Positions 49,691 through 62,152 of a stretch of 64,000 bases of DNA are shown here, one piece after another. The translations under genes were made by a program, and so were the position numbers. Source of the DNA: Trogon surrucura (taxonomy: Eukaryota; Chordata; Aves; Trogoniformes; Trogonidae); assembly GCA_020746105.1 (NCBI GenBank), contig CM036621.1, positions 49,882,264 through 49,946,263 on the forward strand. Reading direction: 5' to 3'. How positions within the stretch are numbered: the first letter of the stretch is position 1; each line of letters opens with the position of its first letter. The notes under the pieces were generated by a model. The model was not told the origin of the DNA. It worked only from the letters and a program-made list of their open reading frames with translations, and ran no database searches.

Positions 49691-50822
49691 AAAACCGATC
49701 TTACTGTGATAAGTCCCGTTCAAATCAAAGGGCTGCTCTGCGGTAGGCACTGCCTAACTGCCTAACGGCTTCCCTCTCTTTTCGGTAGGGAAATGTGGGA
49801 GTAGTTAATCCTGACCGTTGAAACCGGTGCGTGTTTTGTCGTTGGTCTTAATGGAGGCAGGACTTGAGCTCAGCGAAGTGTAGCGCTGCTCCTAACCTGT
49901 TCTGTAAGCTGTTCTCCTGTTATATGCTCATGGCGAGGTATTACCTGGGATGCCTTGTAATTTCCCTTTGACTTACTTTATATTCTGCTATGTGCTCCGA
50001 ACTCTTTTAAGAACAAAATGCTGCGTGAATGCCTCACGGGCTCTTTCTCTTTCACTGACCTTTTTTTATGACTTTAAAGAAGTTTCCCTAGGCCCAAGTC
50101 TGCTTTCTGTCTTGAATATTGACCTTAGAGTTACACCACCTCATTGTCGCTGCACGCAGACTTCTCGGCTATCAAAGTTCACCCACAGGACTCAAAGTAT
50201 TCCTAACTCAGCAGCACTTCACTTTTCATGTCCTCCTTCTCTTCCCTCTCCTCCCTCAGCATGAGCATTTTAATTTCACAAGCAAACTCTGTTTATCTTT
50301 GAATTTCGATGAGTGGTTTACCTGTTACTTTAAATTTAAATGTCTTTTTCACTGTAACTGTCATAATTTTTTCCATTTGAGGCTAAGACTCCACTGTGGG
50401 TTTTCTGTGCCACATTGTCATCTCTACGAATCTGGGCTTAAATGCATGGAAATTCTGATGTTTCAGTAAGAAATAAGTGTGTGTTTTAATGTTCTTCAAG
50501 TTCACTATTTTATAGATGTGGCCGCTGGGTTTTGCCCATGCCCTGGTCTTTCCCAGTTCGACAGCAGATCAGAGATTTCTGAAGATTTTAAACTTGTTTG
50601 CATTCACTGTCTTCTGTCATTTCTGTGAGAATGAGGGATGTTTTTTTTTTTTTAATCTGACTGCTTACCCTGAAAAAGTGATAAAGGAATAATTGCCCCA
50701 AAACAGGGATTTCCAAACTGACTTTGCTTGGGTGCCGCTACCAGTGCCGAACATGATGTACGTTTACTGTGATTTCAGTGAGGATCTTGGAGAAGATAGC
50801 CGAGACAAACTTTTGAGTGGCT

Positions 50823-50855
50823 TCATGGTGGAAATGACTCCATGGTGGAAAAAAC
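50823..50855. repeat. 17-bp imperfect tandem duplication
   Basis: CATGGTGGAAA occurs at 50824-50834 and again at 50841-50851, inside two adjacent 17-bp units (TCATGGTGGAAATGACT and CCATGGTGGAAAAAACT). Confidence 0.8.
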
Positions 50856-51199
50856 TGACTTTAGTGGGAGCTCAGAGAAGGTTTTGGTAGGCTATAGCAC
50901 TGTCGAACTCTTTCACTTCAAGTCAGTGGCCTAGAGACCAAGACTGCTAGTGTCCGGTAGTGCGAGCTACATGTTTTGTAAAGTTTAACCGTTAACATTT
51001 CTCTCCCCTACAGTATTTGACAAAGGCTGAAATCTCTGTTGGCAGTTGTGTGGCTTTGTATGGCGGTTTGTTACGTGGAAAAAAGCACGCTGTTGAGGAG
51101 ATCATTTGAACTGAATTCTCTAATACCCTTTTACAGATTTCTGTTGGATAATATGAAATATGGAAAAATGTACACCCACTGGCAATGTTTTCATCCACA

Positions 51200-51255
51200 A
51201 ATATATATATATATATTTTAAATATATTTATATTTTGAAATATATATTTTTTTTT
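51200..51255. repeat. TA-rich simple repeat
   Basis: An (AT)n run followed by TTTTAAATATATTTATATTTTG, a second TATATAT run and a T tract. The sequence is strongly self-complementary and probably length-variable. Confidence 0.9.
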
Positions 51256-54218
51256 ATCATCAGCTACTTTAAGAATATGAAGGCAAATACGCAGCTATTT
51301 AAGTGACTTGACCTTTGTCACGACAATGAGGTTTCTGAAATTTAGACCGTAATTGCTACCTTGGCCAGCTGCACCTCTTACCAAATGAGTTGTGAGAATT
51401 ACTGGTGACACAGACTGCTGCTGTCAGAACTGATGCCATTGTGGTCTGACCTGATGAATTGTGCTGCAACCCAAGTCACAGTCACTTTGCGTGGTTTTAT
51501 ACTATAAATCAGATTTTACGTGTGCAGGACTAGGATGTGATTTACATCCGTAGGATGGGGCAGACAGAATTCAGAAATGAAACTGAGTATTTGATCCTAG
51601 TCAGCTGGAGCTCCCAAACTTCATTCCTCACAGTTTTATCTGAGCATCCAGTTGTATATTCTGCAACACGAACTAACATTTGTCACATGTTGTTTATTCC
51701 CTTATCTCCTCCCCAGAGGAAGGAGCGTGTGTGCTAGAGTATTTCTTTCCTTGGGGAGCTGCGTTCCTCAAATCCCGTATTGCTTCTAGAAATTGTACCT
51801 TTATCATTAACTTTTACCATCCCTATGAACCTTGAAATTTGATGCAATTTGGGTACCTAACTGGCCTAGATATCATTGGAAAAGCTTAACCTTGTTGTGT
51901 GTAAACAGTTTCTGAAATCGTTGCAACGCAGGGAAAAACCATTTGAAGAGGTGTAATACAAATTTTTTTGGATTGTTGAATCTTTTTTTTTTTTTTGCTT
52001 GTAACAGAATATGTTTCTCTGTGCTAAATGATAGTATGTTTAATTAATTGTAGCTGCCTCTTGAATAGCTGAAAGCAATAATCCCTTTCCCTTTTGTGTC
52101 TTACAGTCTATCTAAGTTGCTTGATAACCTGGTGTAGCCAAACTAGGTGGGCTAATTCAGCCCTGCTTCAGCTCAGTTAACCTAATCCCTTCAACTGCAT
52201 TGGTTTTTTTTTTATTAGACACCGAGGTAGCATCTAATAAAGGTGTCAGACTGACAGAGGTTGATGCCACCTAGATACATGGTGAAGCATTGTTACAGTC
52301 TTTCCATCGTAGGGAGTTGCTACTCTGCTGTCCTAAAGGTGCTTCCAGAGTGAGGCGGCTGGTTTATGCTTCAGAGCTGAGGTTTATCCAGATCATTCAC
52401 ATCAAGGGCAATTACTGAGGGAATGGTAATGAGCCTCACACTTGGCCTCCGCTGAGATTTCTAGTGCCAGTTACAGCAACAGTGTCAGCTAGTGAGCAAA
52501 ATAAAATAAAGACCACAGCAACTGTTTGGCCTAAGACATGATACTTTCCTGAGGATAGGCCTCATCTCTGAATAATAAATCCACAGTTTGGATGCTTAGT
52601 AAAAGCAGCTTTTTTTGTTTGTTTTGTTTTCCCCCTGTGGAAAACTTGGTTGTGTCACTGAACTACGTACATAGACAAGCATATTGAGAAAAACAGAAAC
52701 TTTGTGCAGGCGTGTTCAATTCATCATATCTCTGTTTCTGAGAGAAAAGAAACCCAAACATTTGAAGTGTTTTGACCAGCTCTGATACCGGAGGCACAGG
52801 GTTTTCATCTTCTATCACGCAGGCAATGTGGGGCACGCGCTGGGCTATGAGCTAGTCCTGCAGAGGCCCCAGGGAATGTCCCTGATTCCACATCTTTGAA
52901 ATTTAGGACTTCAGCCCCAAATCAAAGAACCTTCTGCCCAATTTCTTGTTGGCTACAGGTGTCCTCCCTGCAGTTTCCCCTGCCTGCTCCCATCCCAGTG
53001 ATGACAGTGCATTTTGGCTGCAATTAGGACAGCTTGCATTTCATTAAGTAAATGACCATGGAATGCTTTCCATGTTGGGACAAACCCAATAGAAACATGT
53101 ATATTATCCAGCGGAGGATGTTCTCAATTTCTTTGGCCAGAAACTAAAATTCTTACCTAAGGTTTTTAAAACTCTGGGAGAAGATTGAAGTTCCCCATCC
53201 CTCAGCCAGCTCTGAAAATCATAGCCAACGGTGTTTTACTAGACTTGCAGTACTGACTTAATAGCTCTTTAGTTATTAGAGAATAAATGTTTGTGTTCCA
53301 CAACTTCATATTAAAAGCCTTTATTAGCACGGCTTGGCAAAACACACTTCTGGATAGCTTTCTGGCCTTGGGTTAGGCCCTTCTTGTGGTTTCTTAATGA
53401 CATGCTATGAAAAGGATATACTTTATGAGGATCTGGTGCCAAGTTTTGTGTGTATTAAGAGGGATTTGTTGTTTGTTCATAAGGCTTCTGAGTGAAACAA
53501 AAAACTTAAAAAACTGGAGTTACATCTAGTGTTCATCTAGCTTGATGTTCGTTGTACATGGCCTTCTGTAATTTTTATATATATGTATTTATCTTATATA
53601 TATTTTAGTATTATCCAGTCTCTGTGAATTGCTGGTGGCAGTTCAGTTCTGGCATGTAACAGTGCTGTTACCAAAGTTACTTTCCGTTGTCTTTTATTTT
53701 TCCAACCTTCTCTTGGTAATTTTGGCAAAGTTTTCTCAATAAAAGAACAACTCTTCTAGGCCATGTCGTGGGTTTTCCCACAATTAGGAGCAGAACTAGG
53801 CCACTGGGGCAGGTCATTTTTGTGAACGCAGCTGCTTGTGCCATGGGCAAAACGTCTTAGAAGTTTCTTTCACACAAGACTTGGTGACACGCAGAGGTAG
53901 TGCTGGGGCGTGATGCAGCGTTTCGGTTTGTTTTCCCCTCTTGTCATCTGTTTATTTGCTTTGCGACCAACAAGTCCGCCTCTTTTTCCTTCTGCTGATA
54001 CTGCGCGTTAGTGTGAAAAGCGGATGGAGCAAAGTACCCGGCGGGTGGGAGGAGGTGTGTGCGGTGGGAAAGTGGGGCTGGGAAAAAGGTCTGGGACTCG
54101 CGTAACCTTTCTTAGGTTTCTTTCCATCGCAAGAGTTGTTTGTTGCAAAGGTGTGATCTTTTTTTTTTTTTTAATAGTATTTTTTTTCCCTACCAAAAGT
54201 GGGTTGCGGTGCATTTGA

Positions 54219-54539
<321 letters not shown>

Positions 54540-55740
54540 TAAAATTCTCACTCTGGCCAACTTAACAGCAATGGTTTTACAGGTTTTTTTTAAAAATTAA
54601 TTTTTATTTTTTTTAAGTCAATATTTCACTTTTTGGTGTGTATAAATATGCAGGAGTGAAAATGAAGCAAAGTCACTTGTACAAATTTACCCTGAAAATG
54701 ATCTAAGCCACGTATATAAAAGAATGCTTCCGCTCCCATTCCTTTCTGGTAGTGACTGGTAATTACAAGAGATAAGGATGGTGGAGGTATTTGGAAGTCA
54801 TTATTTCTACTCTCTGTGATATTATATTATAACCAAAAAAAAGAAAAGGGGTAGGATAGATACAAAAATCTCCAGAACAGAATGGAGTTCAACAGTGTTG
54901 ATGAAAGTAATTATAAGCAAAAAAATTAAATGTTTATATGCATTTACATGTGGTGGTATTAATATGTTAACTAACACTGCATGTGTTAATATACATAAAG
55001 ACTGAAGATTGCCAAAAAGCTTGTTGAAAGCAAGAAATGTCAAGCTCCATGAATTTGTTTTCAAAAATTTCTGTAGCTATTAGTATGGATAATGAGCATA
55101 ATGTCTCAGACTGCAGGGTTGTAGGCTCTTCTGTAGCAGTAAATGCTAAATGGTAGCTGTCCAAAACTTATTACAGTTTCATTCAGAATTAGAATTTTGG
55201 AAACTATTCTAGAACTGAACATATTTTAACTTTTAAATTTGTCTTTAGATGTTTGGTACTCAAAGTATTTAAAATTTGTTAGTAATCGGAAAATACAAAA
55301 ATTTTACATTTTCCATTTTGATTATAAATTACCATATACCTAAGACTACCAGAAAGTTAGATTGTAGATAAATGAAAAGGGGAAAGAACTTTTCCTCTTT
55401 TTTTTCCATTTTGCTTTCCATTGTTGAGTGGAGTCATGTGTCTTCATTTGGAAATCAGTTATGTAAAAGTTCTGAAAGGTCATTTCTAAAAACCTAAATA
55501 TACAGGCTGAGATAAAATCTATTCAGTATTTCTAATATGGGCTAATATTTGGTGGAAAAAAAAAAATCACAAAAAAATTTTCAAGAGTGTTTTTCCATGA
55601 ATAGTTTAATCCTATAAAGGCATTCTAAATGTATTTAATACATATTGCCAAAATGTTCATACAGCTCTAATAAGTCATTACCATCTTTGCAGACACCCTG
55701 GAGAATAAAATAAATATTAAAATGTAATGGATGCCTTATC

Positions 55741-55800
55741 TGCTTTAGACCTGACTTTATGCTGGTAGAAGTCAGTGGAAAGACTGATTTCAGGGCTTTG
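55741..55800. repeat. Palindromic repeat relic (GAAGTCAGTGGAAAGACTG type)
   Basis: ACCTGACTTTATGCTGGTAG followed by AAGTCAGTGGAAAGACTGAT and TTCAGGGCTTTG resembles the repeat with GAAGTCAATGGAAAGACTCC centre and GGGCTTTGGATCAGG end. Degenerate; family name not assigned. Confidence 0.45.
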
Positions 55801-56695
55801 CTATTTGCGGGTACCTGTTGTGTGCTTGGTCTGTCAGATGAAGTGCTTAGTTGATAGTAGGATTTTAACCGTTGACTCCATTCCCAACAAAATACACACT
55901 CTTTACTCAACAAGGGTGTGCCTGGCTTATTAACGAGCGGGGCGATGATTTCAGCCAGCCTGTCCTTAGGGAAATAACAGTAGGCTGATGTAGTCATGAC
56001 AGCCAGGATGTTCAGAGGTCATATTGCGGAGGATCTTCCCAATTTGCACTCAACTTCTGGGTTTATTATTCAGTTCTGTAGTAAAATTGAGCTTATGCTT
56101 GACGACTGTGTACTTCTGAGGAAATATAAAGCTTTTTTAAAGCTGCTAAATGCTATGACAAGATAGATAAGTCCTGAACCTTGCCTGTCCAAAGAAGCTG
56201 GAATGGTTGACTTTGTATTGATTTTCCTACCAACTGAAGTTAAACCAGTGCAAGCCCCATGTGGACAGTTCTTTTATTTACAACCTGACTTACTTTGCTG
56301 GGGCTTCAAAATAGAGATGTTCCCACAACCACTCCACTTTTCTCAACAAAATTTTTCCTCTGGGCAAATATGTCTAAATCTCCCCTGGTGAATGTTTAAG
56401 GGGGAAGTTTGATCCACTGTCTTCATTTAGCAAGGGCACAACGAGGACAGGCTGTGACAGGAAGCTCCAAATTCAACTGGGACCAGTAACAAATCTCACC
56501 TTACCATCCTAGCATCGCTCCCACCCGTGAAGCTCAGTATGGGAGTGAAAGTCATGAGCACCAGCTTGTAGAGGTCTGCAGCAAAGTCCTTTCTCCTGGG
56601 ACTATAAAGACACCAGGGAAGAGTTATCCAAATGATTACTCGGCTTAAAGTTAGGTCTTAGTCTAACCTTGAAAAATGCATTATTTTCTGTATAA

Positions 56696-57030
56696 CAGCC
56701 TTCCAGTACCTGAAAGGGGCTACAGGAAAGCTGGGGAGGGACTGTTTACAAGGGTGTGTAGCGATAAGACGAGGGGCAATGGTTTTAAATTAGAGCAGGG
56801 TAGATTTAGATTAGATGTTAGGAAGATGTTCTTTATAGCGAGGGTGATGAAACCGCTGGCACAGGTTGCCCGGAGAGGTGGTGGAGGCCCTACCCCTGGA
56901 GACATTCAAGGTCAGGCTTGATGGGGCTCTGAGCAACCTGATCTAGTTAAAGATGTCCTTGCTCACTGCAGGGGAGCTGGACTAGAAGACCTTTAAAGGT
57001 CCCTTCTAACCCAGTGCATTCTAGGAATCC
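56696..57030 (+). mobile_element. CR1 LINE, 5'-truncated 3' end
   Basis: The sequence begins abruptly with CCTTCCAGTACCTGAAAGG, the familiar CR1 stretch at the end of ORF2 and start of the 3' UTR. It continues through GACTGTTTACAAGGG, GAGGGCAATGGTTTTAAA-like text, GCACAGGTTGCCCGGAGAGG and GACCTTTAAAGGTCCCTTC. It ends in a decayed ATTCTAGGAATC, corresponding to the CR1 terminal ATTCTATGA-type repeats. No poly-A tail is present, as expected for CR1. The copy is in sense to IKZF2 and moderately diverged. The family match is from memory of the bird consensus. Confidence 0.93.
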
Positions 57031-58231
57031 ATCTCTTCCATGTCAAAGAGAGAAAGGCTATTCCTGAGGATGGGTGAGTGCACGCTTTGGAGATTTTGAT
57101 CACTGGTTTATTTTGCATCACAGTGGGTTGAAATTTTCCTGACTCTTTCCAAATACTTCTTCAGTATTTTGTTCTTGCTGGGTGTTTTGAATCCTCTGAA
57201 TGCATTTTGGTGTGACTCCTGGTCACAACTTCACCATTATGCTCAGAATAGGTAGAGGTGGGGATTTTCTTATCCCTACCAACATCCTCCTTTAAGGACA
57301 CATGTGGCTGTGCTGGGTCTCAACTGATATGGCCAACATTTAACATCGGTCTAAACTACTTCTGCAGGGATGAATTGTGCTGGAAGACTAGAGGCAGTCC
57401 TTAGAGAGTTTGGATTTTTTTTCAAGCATTGTTCTCAGGTTGATCAGTTTACAGGCATGATACAGACATCTGCTCATGTGCTTTTTCATGGTGGCCTGAT
57501 GAGGCCTTTAATTTCAATTATCTTTGTCTTGCAGATGACTAGATCACCTGACTAATGCCACAAGGGGAAGTGAGAGGAGGGGAAGGAGGGCTAGTTATGG
57601 TGTGTGGGTAGGAGTGAGTCTCCGGGTCTTTCTCCATCCTCTTGAAGAGTGCTGGTTGCTTGCTGAGCTGCCCCTCCTCGTGGCTACAGGTCCTGTTCCC
57701 TGGTCAGCACGAGGGCTGCTGTAAGAGAGCTCTCACAACTTTGTCATCAGCGAGTTGTGGCTAAGCAGTGCTGGCCTCAGAGGCTGAAATTAGTCTGCGG
57801 TCTCCTCGCCAGTGGTGTGGTGGGGGTGACAAGAGTGACAGTCTCTGAATACCAAGAACATGACCTTTGCAGGAACAAACAGGGAGAGATGTTGAAGGCT
57901 AGCTATGTCTTGAGCTTGGCTATATGTTTTTTTCCATCTCCACAAAGCAGAAAATCCAGAAAAATTCTTAAAGTGGAGGGAGAAGGATGCTCTCCTTAGG
58001 AGGAGGAGGTTAAGAAGCCTAGCCCTAGGCTGTGCGAGGCTCAAAGACCGGCTCTGCATAAAACACACGATGATCTTGTGTCCTTCTCTCATACACAGTT
58101 GCTTAGAACATTGTTAAAATGCTGGTCTCACAGGAGACTTCACACCAGGGTCCATGGGAATATTTCCTGTCATTTCTCAGCACACTCATACGTTTTTAAA
58201 ATAGCAATGTTGTGAGCGTAGCAAAGGAAAT

Positions 58232-58282
58232 TGAGGTTGATGGAGTAACGCTAATTTATACCAGCTGAGACTTAGCCCAGTG
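58232..58282. repeat. Arm of a palindromic repeat (CACCAGCTGAG type)
   Basis: TGATGGAGTAACGCTAATTT followed by ATACCAGCTGAGACTTAGCC matches one arm and centre of the family at 33401 (ATGGAGTTACTCCGGATTTACACCAGCTGAGGATCTGGCC, recalled in pieces). Only one arm is recognisable. Confidence 0.55.
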
Positions 58283-59999
58283 TCTGTTGTCTGCACACAA
58301 AAGTATTTATCAGCAAAACACATACTGGGTAATTTTTTTTACTTCATTTTCTTCCCCCTATTCTTTAGTCCCTGGAACAATATAAACTTTTTTTTAATAC
58401 TATCTGTAATTTCTTACAAATTAAGAAGCAAAAACTAATAGCTAGCCACTTCAAGCACTATGACTGAAAGATGAATGTCTTCAGGAAAATAAAGACTTTG
58501 TTCTGAAGACCATCCAGGTTTGTATATTGAGAGTTTAAACTTACTAGAAAAAACACTTGGTGTTAACTGCGGGTGAGAACATTAACAGTGTCAGAGATGG
58601 TGAACGTTTGCCTGGGCAGTCCATGAGCACACCCTAATCGCCCATTAAAAACCTCCCTGAACAGAAAAACACTGAAAGGTGGCCTTTCCGTGGTCTAGAT
58701 GCTTGACTTTTAGCATAAAAAGCAGCCTTCCTGAGCTGAGAGCACAAAATGAATTTCTGTATCAAAGCTAGTTATAATGTACCAGCTGTTCTTTGGTAGC
58801 TCCCACTACCAAAGGAATGTAGTAGGATGAAATACGACAAAAAAAGAACTGCATTTACCACAGAGTAAATGTGTACACGAGCTGCTACCACAGAGCAACT
58901 GATTTGTGATAACTGTTGGTTATGTGTAATCCGTTTGCTTTTCCCCTTTTTTATATTGTTTTTCCTCCAAAAAAAAAAAAACCAAAAAACTCTCTGGGCT
59001 ATTTGTCTTTTACTTGTATATTTTAAAATTGAAATGAAAGTTATGTATCTAGAATTGACTGTGGGATATTTAGGGTTTCTAAAATACAACATCTCACCTG
59101 TTCGGTTCTGGTTTGCATGCAATTTAAATAGTTTCAGAAACCAGACTATTTCTATCTGTGCCTTCTTCCAGGAAATCTACGTAACAAAACACATTCCAGT
59201 AACTTAGTCCCGTTGTAACAGAAATATTGTTGTGGTTCAGTGATTCTGTTGCAGAAGGGCCGTGCCCTGGATTATAGAGCTGGGTTCTGAGGTGGGACAA
59301 AAATCTTGCAGCATGAAAGATAAAGAAAATGCTCTTATTGGTGATGATTTTACTTTTAGAAGGAGTCCTAGCAGAATTTTTGCCTGACTTAGAGAGGAGC
59401 AGATGTCTTTTTTAGCACTATGCATTTTTTTTTTTTGTGGAAAAAAGGTTTCAAATTCTGTATAGGAAATTTTACACACATGCCCAGCAGTAGAATTATT
59501 TAATTATCACTTAATTGTTATAAGACATACAGATGTCACCACATTTGGGGCTTAACCAGATAGCTATGAAAGCAACCAGAAGGTTTTCAACTCATAGACA
59601 AGTACACTCCTACAAAGCCCACGTGCCTTTAGCATGTTATCCTAGGAGGGGTTTAGAGCCCTCTGCACCTCCCCAGGTCCACACCACTGGCCTCGTAAGT
59701 TTTGTACGCCAAGGGCTGGAAATTTTTGAAGTGACACTTGCGTGTGAACCTGGCCCAGTGCAGTGAGGCTGGGCACTGCTGCTGAGCAAGGAGCCAGGGT
59801 TTTGTGCGGAGTGTGCGTGCGTGTGCGCACACATACGCTGATTTTTGCTGAGCCAAAGGGACGGTCAGATGCAAGTTCCCAGTGAAAATCAACAGGCATA
59901 ATCTCTCCTTTCTTCCAAAATCTTCTCGGTAAATACTTGAGTAGAGCTAATGCAGATATCTCCTGACCAAGCACAGTATTTAAATAACCTTAAAAATTT

Positions 60000-60420
60000 A
60001 GCCTTAGCTATTAAAGTATTCCAGACCTCCCATTCTACACTGGGCATTAATTAGGTCACTCGAACAGTGCATCCCATTTTGTTGCAACATTAGATTAATT
60101 TCATATTTATGCTGCTTTCTGCTTTCTTTCACTGATGCCAGGAGGACTGCCTTGTAAATGATAAACCATTGTGTTTCTCAGGGGGAGCATCCTGTACAAA
60201 TACAAAAAGCGGCAGAGTAAATCATTTTATAGCATATGGTAGATTCTGAGCCTCCAAGTACTCTGCTTTCCATGGCAGCAGAGGCACAAATGGAATCAAA
60301 TGAATAAATTGCCATGTTTTCTTATTATGAATGTCTGAATTGAGAAGTTCACCTGAGCTGATACTGTTTTGTAATTGCCTGGTATTTGCTCTTCCTTATG
60401 AGAAAGAAGGTAGAGACAAG
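60000..60420. promoter_or_regulatory. Candidate conserved non-coding element
   Basis: A repeat-free, AT-rich block with a homeodomain-type TTAATTA at 60047-60053 and several TAAT/ATTA cores, 1.6 to 2 kb upstream of the linker exon. The texture resembles vertebrate conserved enhancers, but this is an impression from base composition and motif content only; conservation cannot be seen from one sequence. Confidence 0.3.
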
Positions 60421-62008
60421 GCTTTTATCATGCCATTTTTCATATATTATGTGCTAGCGAACAGCTGCACGTTTCATAACAGGGGAGTGATTATTCCATA
60501 TTAGGATTCTGAAGGTGGAAAAGTTACACGGGAGGAAAGAAAGCTGATGGTGTTCATTTATGGCACAGTCTCAGGGAGTCTGGGATATGAAACACTGCTG
60601 TGGTGAGAGACCGAAGGAGAGCTAGCAGGAGACATGCTTCCTTCTCTGCTACCTCTACAATATCACTGATGATCTCACTGGAAGTTTTACCTAATACTGA
60701 GGATGCAATGGGTTGCTCACAGGTTACAAATTGTAGGAACTCTGTACAATATCATTCCAGTTTCTATTTCTCTGCCATCCATTCTTCTCAAATAGTTTTT
60801 AACACCTCAACCATTCCATTAGCATGTGGACTAGTGACTGATCCTTCTAAGTTTCACCTGCTACCTTCTGAAGATGAACGCAGGCCATATATTAAATTTA
60901 GGACAGCAGAGCAGAGCTACACATGGAATCACACTTGACACATACTACAAATGATTTGGACTCTCTGGGCCTGATGTGCAGCATCGTACTGCTGACCCTT
61001 CTTGGTGTTTATAAGAGGATGCTCAACAAAAGCAGAGTACTTTGTGGGTATTTAGTGAATAGCCATGTCAACAAGTGACATAAAACCTCGTGTGAATTGG
61101 TCACTACACTGGTTGGAAGCCCCTGCAGTTCCCATACTTCTTTGGCTCTAGCACCTTATTCCTTAACCCAACAAGTAATGAGGAGTGATATGAGGCAGAA
61201 GGGATTGTTGATTTATTCTTGTTGTCTCAAAGACAGAGCACTCCCCTGGGAACATGGGAGCACCCCCTGACAATCCCTGGAAGTGGGAAGAGAGACGCAG
61301 AAGACTTGCATTCACAGCTTCTTAGCTCTGTGCTTGAAGGGATAGAATATTAATCAAAAATCTGATAGTTTCTGCAATTGATTCTGAAGGGAATTTCCAT
61401 ACAATGTTAATCCTGTAATTCCAGTACAATAGCATTTGTTGATTTTACAGTCTTGTGTACAGAGAGAGGAAACGCACTTTAGCAAACGGGCCCTTCATTT
61501 GGGAAGCCTCTGTCTTGGGAAACTCGCAGCAGGCCCAGGAAACAGAAGTCATCGATACCTTGTATGTTTTTTCGTCATTGAGATTAGCACGAAAGGTAAA
61601 TAAGAATGATAAGCATGCCATATGATAAGCGTGAAGTTAAGGGACAGAGAATGATTAAGTTGCATTGGCAACTGGTGTCCGAAGGGAGAATAACAGACAG
61701 TGTCATCTACAGACTGAGTTTTCAAAATTGTTCCCTCATCACTGGAGATCCTGAGTATTCAGAATGAAAAAAGTCCTTTAAGAAATGCTTAAAGTTGGGC
61801 TTCTGTTAAATAAGATGGTCCCAAAAAAGAGGTGTTTTGTAAATGTGGCTCTGCTTAGAGGTGATTGCTTTCTTGATGCCCAGTGTGTTCTTGCACCTTG
61901 CTTCGTTTTATGTTGCACTTGTTATGCAATCAGCAGGGCTCAAATGATTTGTGTCATCTGTGAAGTATAGACCAGACTTGTCTGATACGATTTTTTGGTT
62001 TCATGTAG

Positions 62009-62152
62009 TACCTCCTATGGAAGATTGTAAGGAACAAGAGCCTGTGATGGACAACAATATTTCTCTGGTGCCTTTTGAGAGACCTGCTGTTATAGAGAAG
62101 CTGACAAGCAACATGGGAAAGCGTAAAAGCTCCACCCCACAGAAGTTTGTGG
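62009..62152 (+). CDS. IKZF2: IKZF2 (Helios) coding exon: linker after the DNA-binding fingers
   Basis: This 144-nt exon encodes residues about 238-285 and the first base of the next Gly codon. It contains [19 protein letters not shown], then the conserved family motif [12 protein letters not shown] and a basic stretch [13 protein letters not shown]. No zinc finger is present. In the Ikaros family this segment joins the N-terminal DNA-binding fingers to the regulatory and dimerisation region of the last exon; the basic [11 protein letters not shown] stretch is family-conserved, but any localisation role is inference. The acceptor is TTTCATGTAG with a short pyrimidine tract and the donor is GTGG|GTAAGC; both introns are phase 1. 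The last coding exon, expected to begin with the GEKLMRFSY region, lies beyond 64000. Read without splicing, the frame runs on about 37 codons and stops at 62263-62265. Confidence 0.95.

Noticed and set aside
54000-54120. GC-richer stretch with several CpGs just before the ZF4 exon, considered as a CpG island promoter
   Set aside because: It is only about 100 bp and CpG density is modest; no other promoter evidence.
60600-60938. A 112-codon + strand open frame with a basic start
   Set aside because: The basic N-terminus looked briefly like a ribosomal or histone retrocopy, but the rest matches nothing I know and there is no poly-A tail or flanking repeat.
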